NCBI GenBank assembly: GCA_964649195.1
Contig: CAZYPK010000176.1
Span: forward strand, 1 to 10,447
Origin: JTS-RE9 sp964649195
GTDB lineage: Bacteria; Planctomycetota; Phycisphaerae; Phycisphaerales; Phycisphaeraceae
Length of the DNA stretch: 10,447 nucleotides
Direction: 5' to 3'
Under the pieces are notes generated by a model. The model was not told where the DNA came from and did no database searches. It was given only the letters and a program-made list of their open reading frames with translations. Positions 1 through 6,340 of this stretch are shown piece after piece (the stretch's first letter is position 1; every line of letters begins with the position of its first letter). Position numbers and translations under genes: made by a program.

Positions 1-86
1 TACCTCACTTCGGCTGGCCGCATAAGAATTCTTGAGCATTTATAGCGTTGTAGTAATAAGTTCCAGACGGTTTCCAACCATTGGCA

Positions 87-317
87 TCAAAGAAAAATGG
101 TGACATACTCCGGATACTCCTCGCCCGCTTCCACCAGCAGCACATCGCGGGATGTGCATCCCATGGCATTGAGGAGTCTGTCCACCTCTTCGAATGTGGC
201 CCCATCCGCAACGATCTTGCCGCCATCGATCGCCACGAAGCGACCTTTGGGATAATCGCGATCGATGGCCGGTTGAAGCCGACGAAACGCCGCCTGATTT
301 TCATCGCGTCGGGTCAT
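87..317 (-). CDS. DUF5678-like small protein
   Basis: A 76-residue protein of unknown function. The segment from about residue 26 onward (FVAIDGGKIVADG, then a short helix, then VLLVEAGEE) has the strand-turn-strand-helix-strand look of the DUF5678 family, in which a residue run like 'vafvdGkvvasG' is typical; this is recognition by eye. No signal peptide or membrane segment is visible. Two starts are possible: a GTG at 347 that overlaps the upstream gene's TGA as GTGA and would add 10 residues, or the ATG at 317. I prefer the ATG because GGAG lies 9 bases before it. The gene follows the DUF1549/DUF1553 cytochrome gene on the same strand, so the two are probably co-transcribed. A functional link to the cytochrome is not shown. 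No terminator is visible in positions 1-86. Confidence 0.7.
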   Translation of the reverse strand: MTRRDENQAAFRRLQPAIDRDYPKGRFVAIDGGKIVADGATFEEVDRLLNAMGCTSRDVLLVEAGEEYPEYVTIFL

Positions 318-343
318 GATTTCGCACTCCGATTCATTTCGGA

Positions 344-3300
344 TCACTCCACATACACAAACTCATTCAAACACATCACCACTTGGCAGAAGTCCGCCAG
401 CGCAAGTTCCCGGCTGTTGCCTTTCTTCCGCGAATCATAGGAAGCCATCTGCCCGCGGATGAAGGCGGCGTTGTCCGCCGTCTCCCTGGCATTGGGCTTG
501 CGGCCCAGCGCGATGAGATACGCCTGCGCCACCGCATCGTCGAGAGACTTTTCAGCGGCAGGCACGATGCGTTTGGCGAAGCTGGTCGCAAAGCTGCGCA
601 CTTGCGCGTTGTTCATGAACAAGAGTGCCTGCGGCGCGATCGTCGTCGCCGGCCGGCTGCCCTGGCTCACCAGCGGTTCGGGCATGTCGAAGAGCGTCAT
701 GATCGGGATGAGCTGGCTGCGCTTGATGAAGAAATAGATCGACCGGCGTTTCATCGAGCCGTTGAGCGTGCCCGGGCCGAACATGGCCGGGTCAAGCTGC
801 TGACTGATGGCGAGCATGGAATCACGAATCGCCTCGGCTTCGAGCCGGCGGTAATTCTGCCGCCAGACGAGCGTATTCAGCGGGTCGGCCAGCGACTTGT
901 CCGATGCGAAATCGCTCGTCTGCATGTAGGCCGCGCTGGTCATGATCAGCTTGTGGATCGGCTTGAGCCGCCAGCCGTTGCTGATCAGTTCCGTCGCGAG
1001 ATAGTCGAGCAGCTCCGGATGCGACGGCCGATCGCCCTGCGTGCCGAAATCGTTGGGCGTGTTCACGATGCCCCGGCCAAAATGGTGCTGCCAGAGGCGG
1101 TTGACGATCACGCGGGCAAGCAGATGTCCCGCGCCATCCTGCGTATCCGTGAGCCAGTTGGCCATCGCAGTGCGGCGATACGACAGCTTCGGATTCTTCA
1201 CCGCTTGCGGCGCGGCATTCAACCACTTGTCGCTCGAGTTGCCCGCGAGCGTCGCCACCTGCAAAAAGCCTTGCGTCGCCACTTCCCGCTTCTTGGTCAC
1301 ATCGCCGCGATCCAGGTGATGCGTCTCCTTGTAGAAGTGCGGAAAGCCTCGGCCATCCGCGTGATGCGGAATCGGCTTCACACCTTCGCCGGCGATCATC
1401 ACCATCGTCTTCTGTGCTTTGGGCTTCGCTGCGATGGAAGCCTTTACTTTGGCATCGAGCTTCTTCCAGTCCTCATCGATCGTGCGGTAGAAGGCCAGCA
1501 GTTCCGCTCTCTGCTTCGCCTCGATTCTGTTCACGTCACCGCCGGCCTTCTTCACCGCGGCGACGAGTTCGACGATGGCTTGCGGGGTCGCATCGCCTTC
1601 GATCTTCACGGGGCGTGGCCGGGTAGTGATGGACAGGCGAGGCCGGCCGATGGCGTGATGCGTGTTGTTGTTGAACTCGAACTCGAAGGTGAGCTCGGTG
1701 CCCGCTTCATGGCCGACAGGCGATTCAAACTCGAACACAGCCGCGTGATCCTTGCCGAACTGCGGATCGACGGCCCAGCCGCTGACGCGATCGTTGTCGA
1801 TCGAACCTGCGACGGAGAGCGAGGTCTTGTTCTGTTCAAACGTCGCCTTGGCGCTGACGAGTTTCACCTGGGCGGCCTGGCCTTCACCATTGACAGGCTT
1901 GGCGGTGACCTTGAAGACGCTCAGCGCGAAGTTGCCGTTGGATGCCCGGCCGGGGCCGCCCTTGACGAGTGATGGATGGGCAAGCGCTTCGAGCTTGACG
2001 GCGGTGATGGAGGTCTGCGTGGTCCGGGCGGTGAAGGTCCACTTGTCGTTGGCGGGACTCTTGCCCGAGGCCAGCAGCGAGCCGTCGGGTTGCTTGGTGA
2101 AGGTGGCGCCGCCATGCGATTGGGCGGCGACATCGAGCGTGAGCCATGCGGGCTGGTTCAGGACGTTTTCAGGGTTTGATTTCGCCCAGGCTTCGAAGCG
2201 TCCGGGCAGTTGGTCTTTTTCATAAGCGGCAAGCTGCGCCGCGATGGGGGCATGTGATTTCTCCCATTTTTCCAATGCTTTTCGCGTGGCCTGGCTGTCC
2301 AGTTCCAGTTCCACGTTGCTGCGGATGGTGGTGGTGAACGTCGAGGCCAGACGGTAATAATCGGCAACGGGGATCGGGTCGTACTTGTGATCGTGGCAGC
2401 GGGCGCAGCCGATGGTCATGCCCAGCATGGCGGTGCCCATCGTGGCGGTCATGTCGTCCAGTTCATCGTAGCGGGCCGACTCGAATTCCTTCTCGGTGAG
2501 CTGCGTGGGAAAGACACCCGCGCCCAGGAAGCCGGTGGCCATCAGGGCCAGCGGCTCATCGGGCGCGATCTCATCGCCGGCGATCTGCCAGCGCACGAAC
2601 TGATCGAAGGGCATGTCGCTGTTGAGCGCCTTGATGACGAAGTCGCGGTAGTGGTAGGCGTGAGGCCGGTCGTAGTCCTGCTCGAAGCCGTGCGACTCGC
2701 CGAAGCGCGCGACATCAAGCCAGTGCCGCCCCCAGCGCTCGCCGTGGTGAGGCGAGGCGAGGAGGCGATCGACCAGGCGGGAATATGAGTTCCGAGAAAA
2801 GTTCCGAGTTCCGAGTTCCGAGTTCCGAGTTGAAACAATTTCGGATTTCGGATTTCGGATTTCGGATTTGAGGGTTTCAATCCCTCGCTCTTCGCCTTGA
2901 CTGTCTTTCAACTCGGAACTTTGAACTCGGAACTCGGAACTTTCCTTCTCCCACTCCTTCACAAAAACTTCGACTTCCTCCGCCGTCGGTGGCAGGCCGA
3001 TGAGATCGAAATAAGCGCGACGAATCAGCACACGCGGATCGGCCTGCGGATTGGGTGACAGCGATTTGCCCTTGAGCTTCTCGAAGATGAACCGGTCCAC
3101 CGGCGTGCGCGACCAGTCGTCATCCTTCATCACCGGCGGCTCCACCCGCCTGAGCGGTTGAAACGACCAGAACGCCCGGTCCCGCTCGCTCACCTGCATC
3201 GGTCCCGCCGCCACCGGCTTGCCCTTGTCCAGCAGCGGCCCGTCGTAAGGCGCTCCGAGGTTGATCCACTGCTCCACCTTCGCCAGCGCCGCATCGGGCA

Positions 3301-3664
3301 GCTTCGGCTCCTTCTGCGGCATGAACGGTTTTTCCGCGTGCGACATCAGCCTGAACATGTAGCTCTTCTTCGCATCGCCGATGACGATGGCCGGGCCTTC
3401 CTCGCCGCCTTTGAGGAGCGATTCGCGGGTGGTGATGTCCAGGTCGCCCCGCGTCTTGTCGCCGCCGTGGCAGTCCACGCATTTGCTGATCAGAAGCTGA
3501 CGGACATCGCTCTTGAAAAGCTCAAGCCCTTTGGCCATGTTGCGGGCATGATGGGGATCGACCTTGGCCGGCGCTGCGGCAGCGCCAACCGCATCCGCAG
3601 CGCGGGTGGCGGCGCCCAAGGCTCCGATCAAAAACAGGAATAACACCAGTGCGCGAAGATCCAT
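344..3664 (-). CDS. Secreted PSCyt1/DUF1549/DUF1553 di-heme cytochrome-like protein
   Basis: A 1,106-residue exported protein of the planctomycete PSCyt1-DUF1549-DUF1553 type. The role of this family is not settled; it is usually linked to periplasmic redox chemistry and to glycan-degradation gene sets. Residues 1-25 form a signal peptide with a hydrophobic LVLFLFLIGALGAA core. The PSCyt1 heme domain (about 50-142) carries CVDCH at 62-66. DUF1549 spans about 168-450 and holds a second heme motif, CARCH, at 420-424. A beta-sandwich-like insert with the motif GGPGRASNGNF fills about 500-700. DUF1553 runs from about 828 to the end, with VNRLWQHHFGRG and the FD-PEP stretch. The ATG at 3664 is chosen because GAGGAG lies 8 bases upstream; a GTG at 3667 is the alternative. 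Odd feature: residues about 242-293 are encoded by a heptamer-repeat element inserted in frame between 'EEVEVFVKEWEK' and 'YSRLVDRLLASPHHG', where relatives normally have only a short loop. Confidence 0.95.
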   Translation of the reverse strand: MDLRALVLFLFLIGALGAATRAADAVGAAAAPAKVDPHHARNMAKGLELFKSDVRQLLISKCVDCHGGDKTRGDLDITTRESLLKGGEEGPAIVIGDAKKSYMFRLMSHAEKPFMPQKEPKLPDAALAKVEQWINLGAPYDGPLLDKGKPVAAGPMQVSERDRAFWSFQPLRRVEPPVMKDDDWSRTPVDRFIFEKLKGKSLSPNPQADPRVLIRRAYFDLIGLPPTAEEVEVFVKEWEKESSEFRVQSSELKDSQGEERGIETLKSEIRNPKSEIVSTRNSELGTRNFSRNSYSRLVDRLLASPHHGERWGRHWLDVARFGESHGFEQDYDRPHAYHYRDFVIKALNSDMPFDQFVRWQIAGDEIAPDEPLALMATGFLGAGVFPTQLTEKEFESARYDELDDMTATMGTAMLGMTIGCARCHDHKYDPIPVADYYRLASTFTTTIRSNVELELDSQATRKALEKWEKSHAPIAAQLAAYEKDQLPGRFEAWAKSNPENVLNQPAWLTLDVAAQSHGGATFTKQPDGSLLASGKSPANDKWTFTARTTQTSITAVKLEALAHPSLVKGGPGRASNGNFALSVFKVTAKPVNGEGQAAQVKLVSAKATFEQNKTSLSVAGSIDNDRVSGWAVDPQFGKDHAAVFEFESPVGHEAGTELTFEFEFNNNTHHAIGRPRLSITTRPRPVKIEGDATPQAIVELVAAVKKAGGDVNRIEAKQRAELLAFYRTIDEDWKKLDAKVKASIAAKPKAQKTMVMIAGEGVKPIPHHADGRGFPHFYKETHHLDRGDVTKKREVATQGFLQVATLAGNSSDKWLNAAPQAVKNPKLSYRRTAMANWLTDTQDGAGHLLARVIVNRLWQHHFGRGIVNTPNDFGTQGDRPSHPELLDYLATELISNGWRLKPIHKLIMTSAAYMQTSDFASDKSLADPLNTLVWRQNYRRLEAEAIRDSMLAISQQLDPAMFGPGTLNGSMKRRSIYFFIKRSQLIPIMTLFDMPEPLVSQGSRPATTIAPQALLFMNNAQVRSFATSFAKRIVPAAEKSLDDAVAQAYLIALGRKPNARETADNAAFIRGQMASYDSRKKGNSRELALADFCQVVMCLNEFVYVE
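2787..2943 (-). repeat. Heptamer-repeat palindromic element, copy A (inside the DUF1549 domain)
   Basis: Read in the direction of the cytochrome gene, this copy has a left arm of GTTCCGA units ending in GAGTTGAAAG, then a core CAGTCAAGGC, a hairpin GAGGG-ATTGAAA-CCCTC, four tandem AAATCCG units, and a right arm TTTCAACTCGG followed by GAACTCG units. The two arms are inverted complements of each other. The whole copy is open in the gene's frame and encodes about 52 residues with heptad periodicity (KSEIRNP, NSELGTR). It matches copy B (4771-4942) along the full core, with about five substitutions and one extra AAATCCG unit. It is oriented the same way relative to transcription as copy B. No clear target-site duplication is visible. 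Confidence 0.9.
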
Positions 3665-3678
3665 CACGATCGCTCCTC

Positions 3679-3684
3679 AAAAAA
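3679..3684. other. A/T-rich leader tract beside the cytochrome ribosome binding site
   Basis: Just upstream of the GAGGAG ribosome binding site of the DUF1549/DUF1553 gene is a run of seven T residues on the minus strand. It sits in the 5' leader and is the only such homopolymer near this start. No hairpin precedes it, so it is unlikely to be a terminator. Confidence 0.25.
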
Positions 3685-3730
3685 ACAAACCGTCCGCACG
3701 GCAGCCTATGGCCTTGAAACATGCAAACGA

Positions 3731-3738
3731 CATTGTAG
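3731..3738 (-). promoter_or_regulatory. Candidate -10 box for the DUF1549/DUF1553 gene
   Basis: On the minus strand this reads CTACAATG, containing TACAAT, a good match to TATAAT. It lies about 67 bases upstream of the ATG at 3664, which would leave a leader of about 60 bases. The same CTANAATG pattern occurs before yebC and before the putative anti-sigma gene. I see no convincing -35 box at 16-18 bases. Confidence 0.4.
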
Positions 3739-3760
3739 CCGCCGTCCATAAGGTAACCGG

Positions 3761-3852
3761 GGAAGGCGGAAAAACAGGAAAGCAGAAAAGCAGGACAGCA
3801 GGAAAAGAACGGCATGAAAACAAGGGATTTTTCCTGCCTTCCTGCCTTCCTT
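3761..3852. repeat. Inverted array of 8-base repeats in the divergent intergenic region
   Basis: The left arm has four successive units in strict 8-base phase from 3775: CAGGAAAG, CAGAAAAG, CAGGACAG, then CAGGAAAAG with one extra base. The right arm (3831-3850) is TTCCTGCC twice plus TTCC, which is the near-complement of the left arm units. About 23 bases of unique sequence separate the arms. The layout (short tandem units, inverted around a core) is the same as in the heptamer element, but the unit is different. It occupies the region between the two divergent -10-like boxes, within the 393-base gap 3665-4057. The rest of that gap holds only these boxes and a degenerate AAATCNN tract. Confidence 0.8.
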
Positions 3853-3930
3853 AAGAGGCCATTGCGAACCGTTTGGAGATTATTCGGAATTCTCCGCCCT
3901 TTTTCCTTGTTGGCAATTGGAGCTTGTTTG

Positions 3931-3958
3931 AGATTTGGCGATTGCGATTTGTGATTTC
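3931..3958. repeat. Degenerate AAATCNN heptamer tract upstream of yebC
   Basis: On the plus strand this reads AGATTTG GCGATTG CGATTTG TGATTTC, four units in roughly 7-base phase. On the minus strand these are AAATCNN-type units, related to the AAATCCG block of the palindromic element. There are no flanking GTTCCGA arms, so it is either a decayed remnant or an independent simple repeat. It ends about 25 bases before the yebC -10-like box. Confidence 0.55.
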
Positions 3959-3983
3959 AGACCGCACATCGCGCCTGCATCAT

Positions 3984-3993
3984 CACTAAAATG
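3984..3993 (+). promoter_or_regulatory. Candidate -10 box for yebC
   Basis: CACTAAAATG contains TAAAAT and would place the transcription start near 4000, giving a leader of about 58 bases before the ATG at 4058. The same CACTANAATG string occurs at 5710-5719 and a near match occurs in front of the divergent cytochrome gene. No convincing -35 box is seen. Confidence 0.4.
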
Positions 3994-4047
3994 TCGGGCT
4001 GTCCTGTTTCGGATTCGATGCGCCTTCATGGGGCGTTCCTTCCCGTT

Positions 4048-4051
4048 GGAG
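4048..4051 (+). promoter_or_regulatory. Ribosome binding site of yebC (decides the start)
   Basis: GGAG stands 6 bases before the ATG at 4058. It fixes this ATG rather than an upstream in-frame start, and the encoded MAGHS is the conserved N-terminus of the family. Confidence 0.75.
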
Positions 4052-4057
4052 TCTTTC

Positions 4058-4771
4058 ATGGCCGGCCACAGTCACGCCAAGAACGTCAAACATCGCAAGG
4101 CGGCCGTCGATGCCAAGCGCGGCAAGATGTGGAGCCGCTGCGCCCGCGTCATCATCGTGGCCGCCAAATCAGGCGGCGACCCGGCCAGCAATCTCGCCCT
4201 CCGCTACGCCATCGATGATGCCCGCTTCTACAACATGCCCAAGGACACCATCGACAAGGCCATCAAAAAAGGCACCGGTGAACTGGAAAGCGAAAACATC
4301 GAATCGGTCATGTACGAAGGCTACGGCCCCGGCGGCGTGGCCATCATCTGCGAAATCCTCACCGACAACCGCAACCGCACCGCGGGCGAGGTTCGACGCA
4401 TCTTCGACAAGCACGGCGGACAGATGGGCGTCACCGGCTGCGTCTCGTACATGTTCACGCCCAAGGGGCAACTGCTCGTCACCAAGGAAAATGCGGACGA
4501 GGAAACGATCATGAACATCGCCCTCGAAGCCGGCGCGGAGGATGTGATCGACGCCGGCGACCTATGGCAGATTCTCACCGCCGTGGGCGATTTCATTCCC
4601 GTGCGGCAGGCCCTGGAAAAAGCGGACATCCCCATCGAGTCCGCCGAGCTGACCCAAATCCCCGGCAACACCGTCTCCCTCGAAGGCGAAAAGGCGGAGA
4701 TGGTGCAAAAACTCATCGAAGCCCTCGACGACAACGATGACATTCAGAAGGTGCATACGAATTACGAATAA
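4058..4771 (+). CDS. yebC: YebC/TACO1 family translation factor
   Basis: A 237-residue cytosolic protein of normal family length. The N-terminus MAGHSHAKNVKHRKAAVDAKRG is the family signature (usual form MAGHSKWxNIKHRK), and the middle has the conserved YNMPKDTIDKAIKKGTGE, YEGYGPGGVAIICEILTDN and NRTAGEVRRIFDKHGG stretches, followed by the acidic C-terminal domain ending in DDNDDIQKVHTNYE. Family members were long annotated as transcriptional regulators; recent work on YebC and mitochondrial TACO1 points to a role on the ribosome in relieving stalls at difficult sequences such as proline runs. Here the gene is not next to ruvC, its common neighbour in proteobacteria. It is divergent from the cytochrome gene. 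Its TAA stop at 4769-4771 abuts, and shares its last base with, a heptamer-repeat element. Confidence 0.96.
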   Translation: MAGHSHAKNVKHRKAAVDAKRGKMWSRCARVIIVAAKSGGDPASNLALRYAIDDARFYNMPKDTIDKAIKKGTGELESENIESVMYEGYGPGGVAIICEILTDNRNRTAGEVRRIFDKHGGQMGVTGCVSYMFTPKGQLLVTKENADEETIMNIALEAGAEDVIDAGDLWQILTAVGDFIPVRQALEKADIPIESAELTQIPGNTVSLEGEKAEMVQKLIEALDDNDDIQKVHTNYE

Positions 4772-4942
4772 GTTCCGAAAATAAGTTCCGAGTTTCGAGT
4801 TCCGAGTTCCGAGTTGAAAGGCAGTCAAGGCAACGAGCGAGGGGTTGAAACCCTCAAATCCGAAATCCGAAATCCGAAATGGTTTCAACTCGGAACTCGG
4901 AACTCGGAACTCGGAACTTATTTTTCTCGGAACCCGGAACTT
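4771..4942 (+). repeat. Heptamer-repeat palindromic element, copy B (between yebC and the sigma gene)
   Basis: A 172-base near-palindrome. The left arm (4771-4819) contains AAAATAAGTTCCGAG and further GTTCCGA units ending GAGTTGAAAG. The core has GCAGTCAAGGC and a hairpin at 4839-4855 (GAGGG, 7-base loop, CCCTC). AAATCCG is repeated three times at 4856-4876, plus AAAT. The right arm (4883-4942) starts TTTCAACTCGG, continues with GAACTCG units and includes CTCGGAACTTATTTT, the inverted complement of the left outer arm. GTTGAAA occurs in the left arm and again in the hairpin loop, and its complement TTTCAAC occurs in the right arm, so alternative pairings are possible. The element begins at the yebC stop codon and ends 53 bases before the sigma gene. 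Confidence 0.92.
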
Positions 4943-4995
4943 AATTCTCGGATGCAATAGGGCATCCCCCACCGCGTTTTGCCTGTGAGCTTTGA

Positions 4996-5649
4996 ATGGA
5001 CCCATTTGTGCCAGAGCCGTCGTCCGAGCCTGCCGAGGCGTTAGACAGCGTGCTGGCCCGGGCGGCGGCGGGCGATTCCGATGCCTGGGCGACTCTGGTG
5101 GCCTCCTACTCGAAGCGGGTTTATGGCTTGCTCGTGCGGCAATGCAGCGACCGGGAACTGGCCGAGGAAATCACGCAGGCGACGTTCGTCAAGGTCGTCG
5201 GGCACATCGGCCTCTACCGGGAGCAAGGGAAGTTCGAGCCTTGGCTTTTCCGCATCGCCATGAACCGTCTGCGGGACGAGATGCGCCGCCGAGGCCGACA
5301 GGCACGCACGATGGACATGAGCGGCGGATCAGGCACCGGGTCCGATGGCGGATCAACCCCCAGCGCCTGGCAGGCGGTGCAGAGCAAGATCGTCAACGCC
5401 GGCAGCGACGAAGGCTCCGATAACGAAGACCCTGCCGAGCGCGTGAGCAGGGCTGAACAGGTGGAACGACTCAAACGGGCGATCGACAGCATGAGCGAAT
5501 CCGACCGGGCCGTGCTTCAACTGAGGCACACCGCCGGGCTGAGTTTCGCCCAGATCGCCCAGACGCTCGAAGAACCCCTGGGCACCGTGCTGGCAAGAGG
5601 CCACCGGGCACTGGCGAAGTTGAAGAAGCTGATGGAAGAAGAGGAATAG
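4996..5649 (+). CDS. ECF-type RNA polymerase sigma factor
   Basis: A 217-residue sigma-70 family protein of the two-domain ECF kind. Region 2 spans about 33-100: YSKRVYGLLVRQC, then DRELAEEITQATFVKVV and FEPWLFRIAMNRLRDEMRRRGR, the core-binding and -10-binding helices. Region 4 spans about 155-212, with MSESDRAVLQLRHTAGLSFAQIAQTL and the recognition-helix segment GTVLARGHRALAKLKKL. The linker (about 105-150) is longer than usual and rich in Gly, Ser and Asp. It likely directs RNA polymerase to a small regulon under the control of the next gene. The ribosome binding site is weak (GTGAG, 6 bases upstream). The promoter must lie in or just after the heptamer element that ends at 4942, or transcription reads through from yebC. 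Confidence 0.93.
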   Translation: MDPFVPEPSSEPAEALDSVLARAAAGDSDAWATLVASYSKRVYGLLVRQCSDRELAEEITQATFVKVVGHIGLYREQGKFEPWLFRIAMNRLRDEMRRRGRQARTMDMSGGSGTGSDGGSTPSAWQAVQSKIVNAGSDEGSDNEDPAERVSRAEQVERLKRAIDSMSESDRAVLQLRHTAGLSFAQIAQTLEEPLGTVLARGHRALAKLKKLMEEEE

Positions 5650-5653
5650 GTGG

Positions 5654-5681
5654 GGATTTCGGATTTGGGATTTGAGATTTT
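5654..5681. repeat. AAATCNN heptamer tract after the sigma gene
   Basis: GGATTTC GGATTTG GGATTTG AGATTTT are four units in exact 7-base phase, starting 5 bases after the sigma stop codon. On the minus strand they read AAATCTC AAATCCC AAATCCG AAATCC, the same family as the AAATCCG block of the palindromic element, here in the opposite orientation to transcription. GGGGA and TCCCC flank the tract. No GTTCCGA arms are present. Confidence 0.7.
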
Positions 5682-5709
5682 CCCCTGCCGCTGCTCCTGC
5701 TCCTGACCG

Positions 5710-5719
5710 CACTAGAATG
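5710..5719 (+). promoter_or_regulatory. Candidate internal -10 box before the anti-sigma gene
   Basis: CACTAGAATG contains TAGAAT and matches CACTAAAATG before yebC at nine of ten positions. If used, transcription would start near 5725, only a few bases before the ATG at 5729, giving an almost leaderless message. It may instead be coincidence, since the ATG it contains (5717) is a possible upstream start. Confidence 0.25.
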
Positions 5720-5728
5720 GACCTGCGT

Positions 5729-6328
5729 ATGAACGACCACGACTATCAACCTGATGCCGAGTTGGATGCGCTGCTTGATGAGGCGCTTTCGCCTGATCGC
5801 GTGCCCGGCGGTCTGCCTGCGGACCTTGAGGCCCGCATCCTTGCCGCCCTGCCGCTGCACACGCTCAAGGCCCGCGAGCAGATGCAGCCTGCCGTGGCGG
5901 ACCGCCCTGCGGTGGTCGGCCGCATCGGTTTCTTCTCCAGCGCGACCGTGCGCCGCTTTGCCGCCGCTCTTCTGGTCGTCATGGGCATCGGAGCCACCAT
6001 CATCGGCATGAACGCCTTGCAAAACGCCTCGTTGGAAGCGGACAAAATCAAGCTGGCCGCCGAGGAAGCCGCCCGGCAACTGGCGATGGCCCGATTGACC
6101 AGCGACATCGAACAGGCATCGGTCACCCCCGGTGCCGCCCGCGACCTGCACAACATCACCTTCGCCACCGCCGCCATGACCGATTCATCGCTGGACCGCT
6201 CCATCGACACGCTCAAACGGCAGACCGATCGTGCCGCCTTGACCGCGGCGGTCGATGGCTGGAGCAGCATCGCCCAGTCGCTGGAAGCGGAACTCGACGC
6301 TCTGGAAGCCGATGGATATCAGGGCTGA
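5729..6328 (+). CDS. Putative anti-sigma factor, single-pass membrane protein
   Basis: A 199-residue protein with a cytosolic N-terminal part (1-75), one membrane helix at about 76-97 (RRFAAALLVVMGIGATIIGM) and a C-terminal part (98-199) that is Ala/Glu-rich and probably helical. The acidic N-terminus with ELDALLDEAL and LPADLEARILAALP is common in planctomycete proteins encoded right after ECF sigma genes. The zinc anti-sigma motif HxxxCxxC is absent, so this is not a ZAS-type factor. The function is inferred from position, 79 bases after the sigma gene, and from topology. In-frame ATGs at 5717 and 5729 are both possible; 5729 is preferred because GGA lies 7 bases before it. Confidence 0.7.
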   Translation: MNDHDYQPDAELDALLDEALSPDRVPGGLPADLEARILAALPLHTLKAREQMQPAVADRPAVVGRIGFFSSATVRRFAAALLVVMGIGATIIGMNALQNASLEADKIKLAAEEAARQLAMARLTSDIEQASVTPGAARDLHNITFATAAMTDSSLDRSIDTLKRQTDRAALTAAVDGWSSIAQSLEAELDALEADGYQG

Positions 6329-6340
6329 GCGCCCAGGCCA

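Noticed and set aside
52..64. AATAAGTTCC near the left edge as a trace of the heptamer element
   Set aside because: Only about nine bases match, with no further GTTCCGA units or core; chance is sufficient.
383..1972. A long plus-strand open frame of about 529 codons inside the cytochrome gene
   Set aside because: It is antisense to a clear DUF1549/DUF1553 gene, is rich in Arg, His and Ala as expected for the reverse of a GC-rich gene, and shows no domain pattern.
2787..2943. A CRISPR array or a frameshifted remnant as the explanation of the repeats in the cytochrome gene
   Set aside because: Units are 7 bases with no spacers, there are no cas genes, and the reading frame is intact on both sides.
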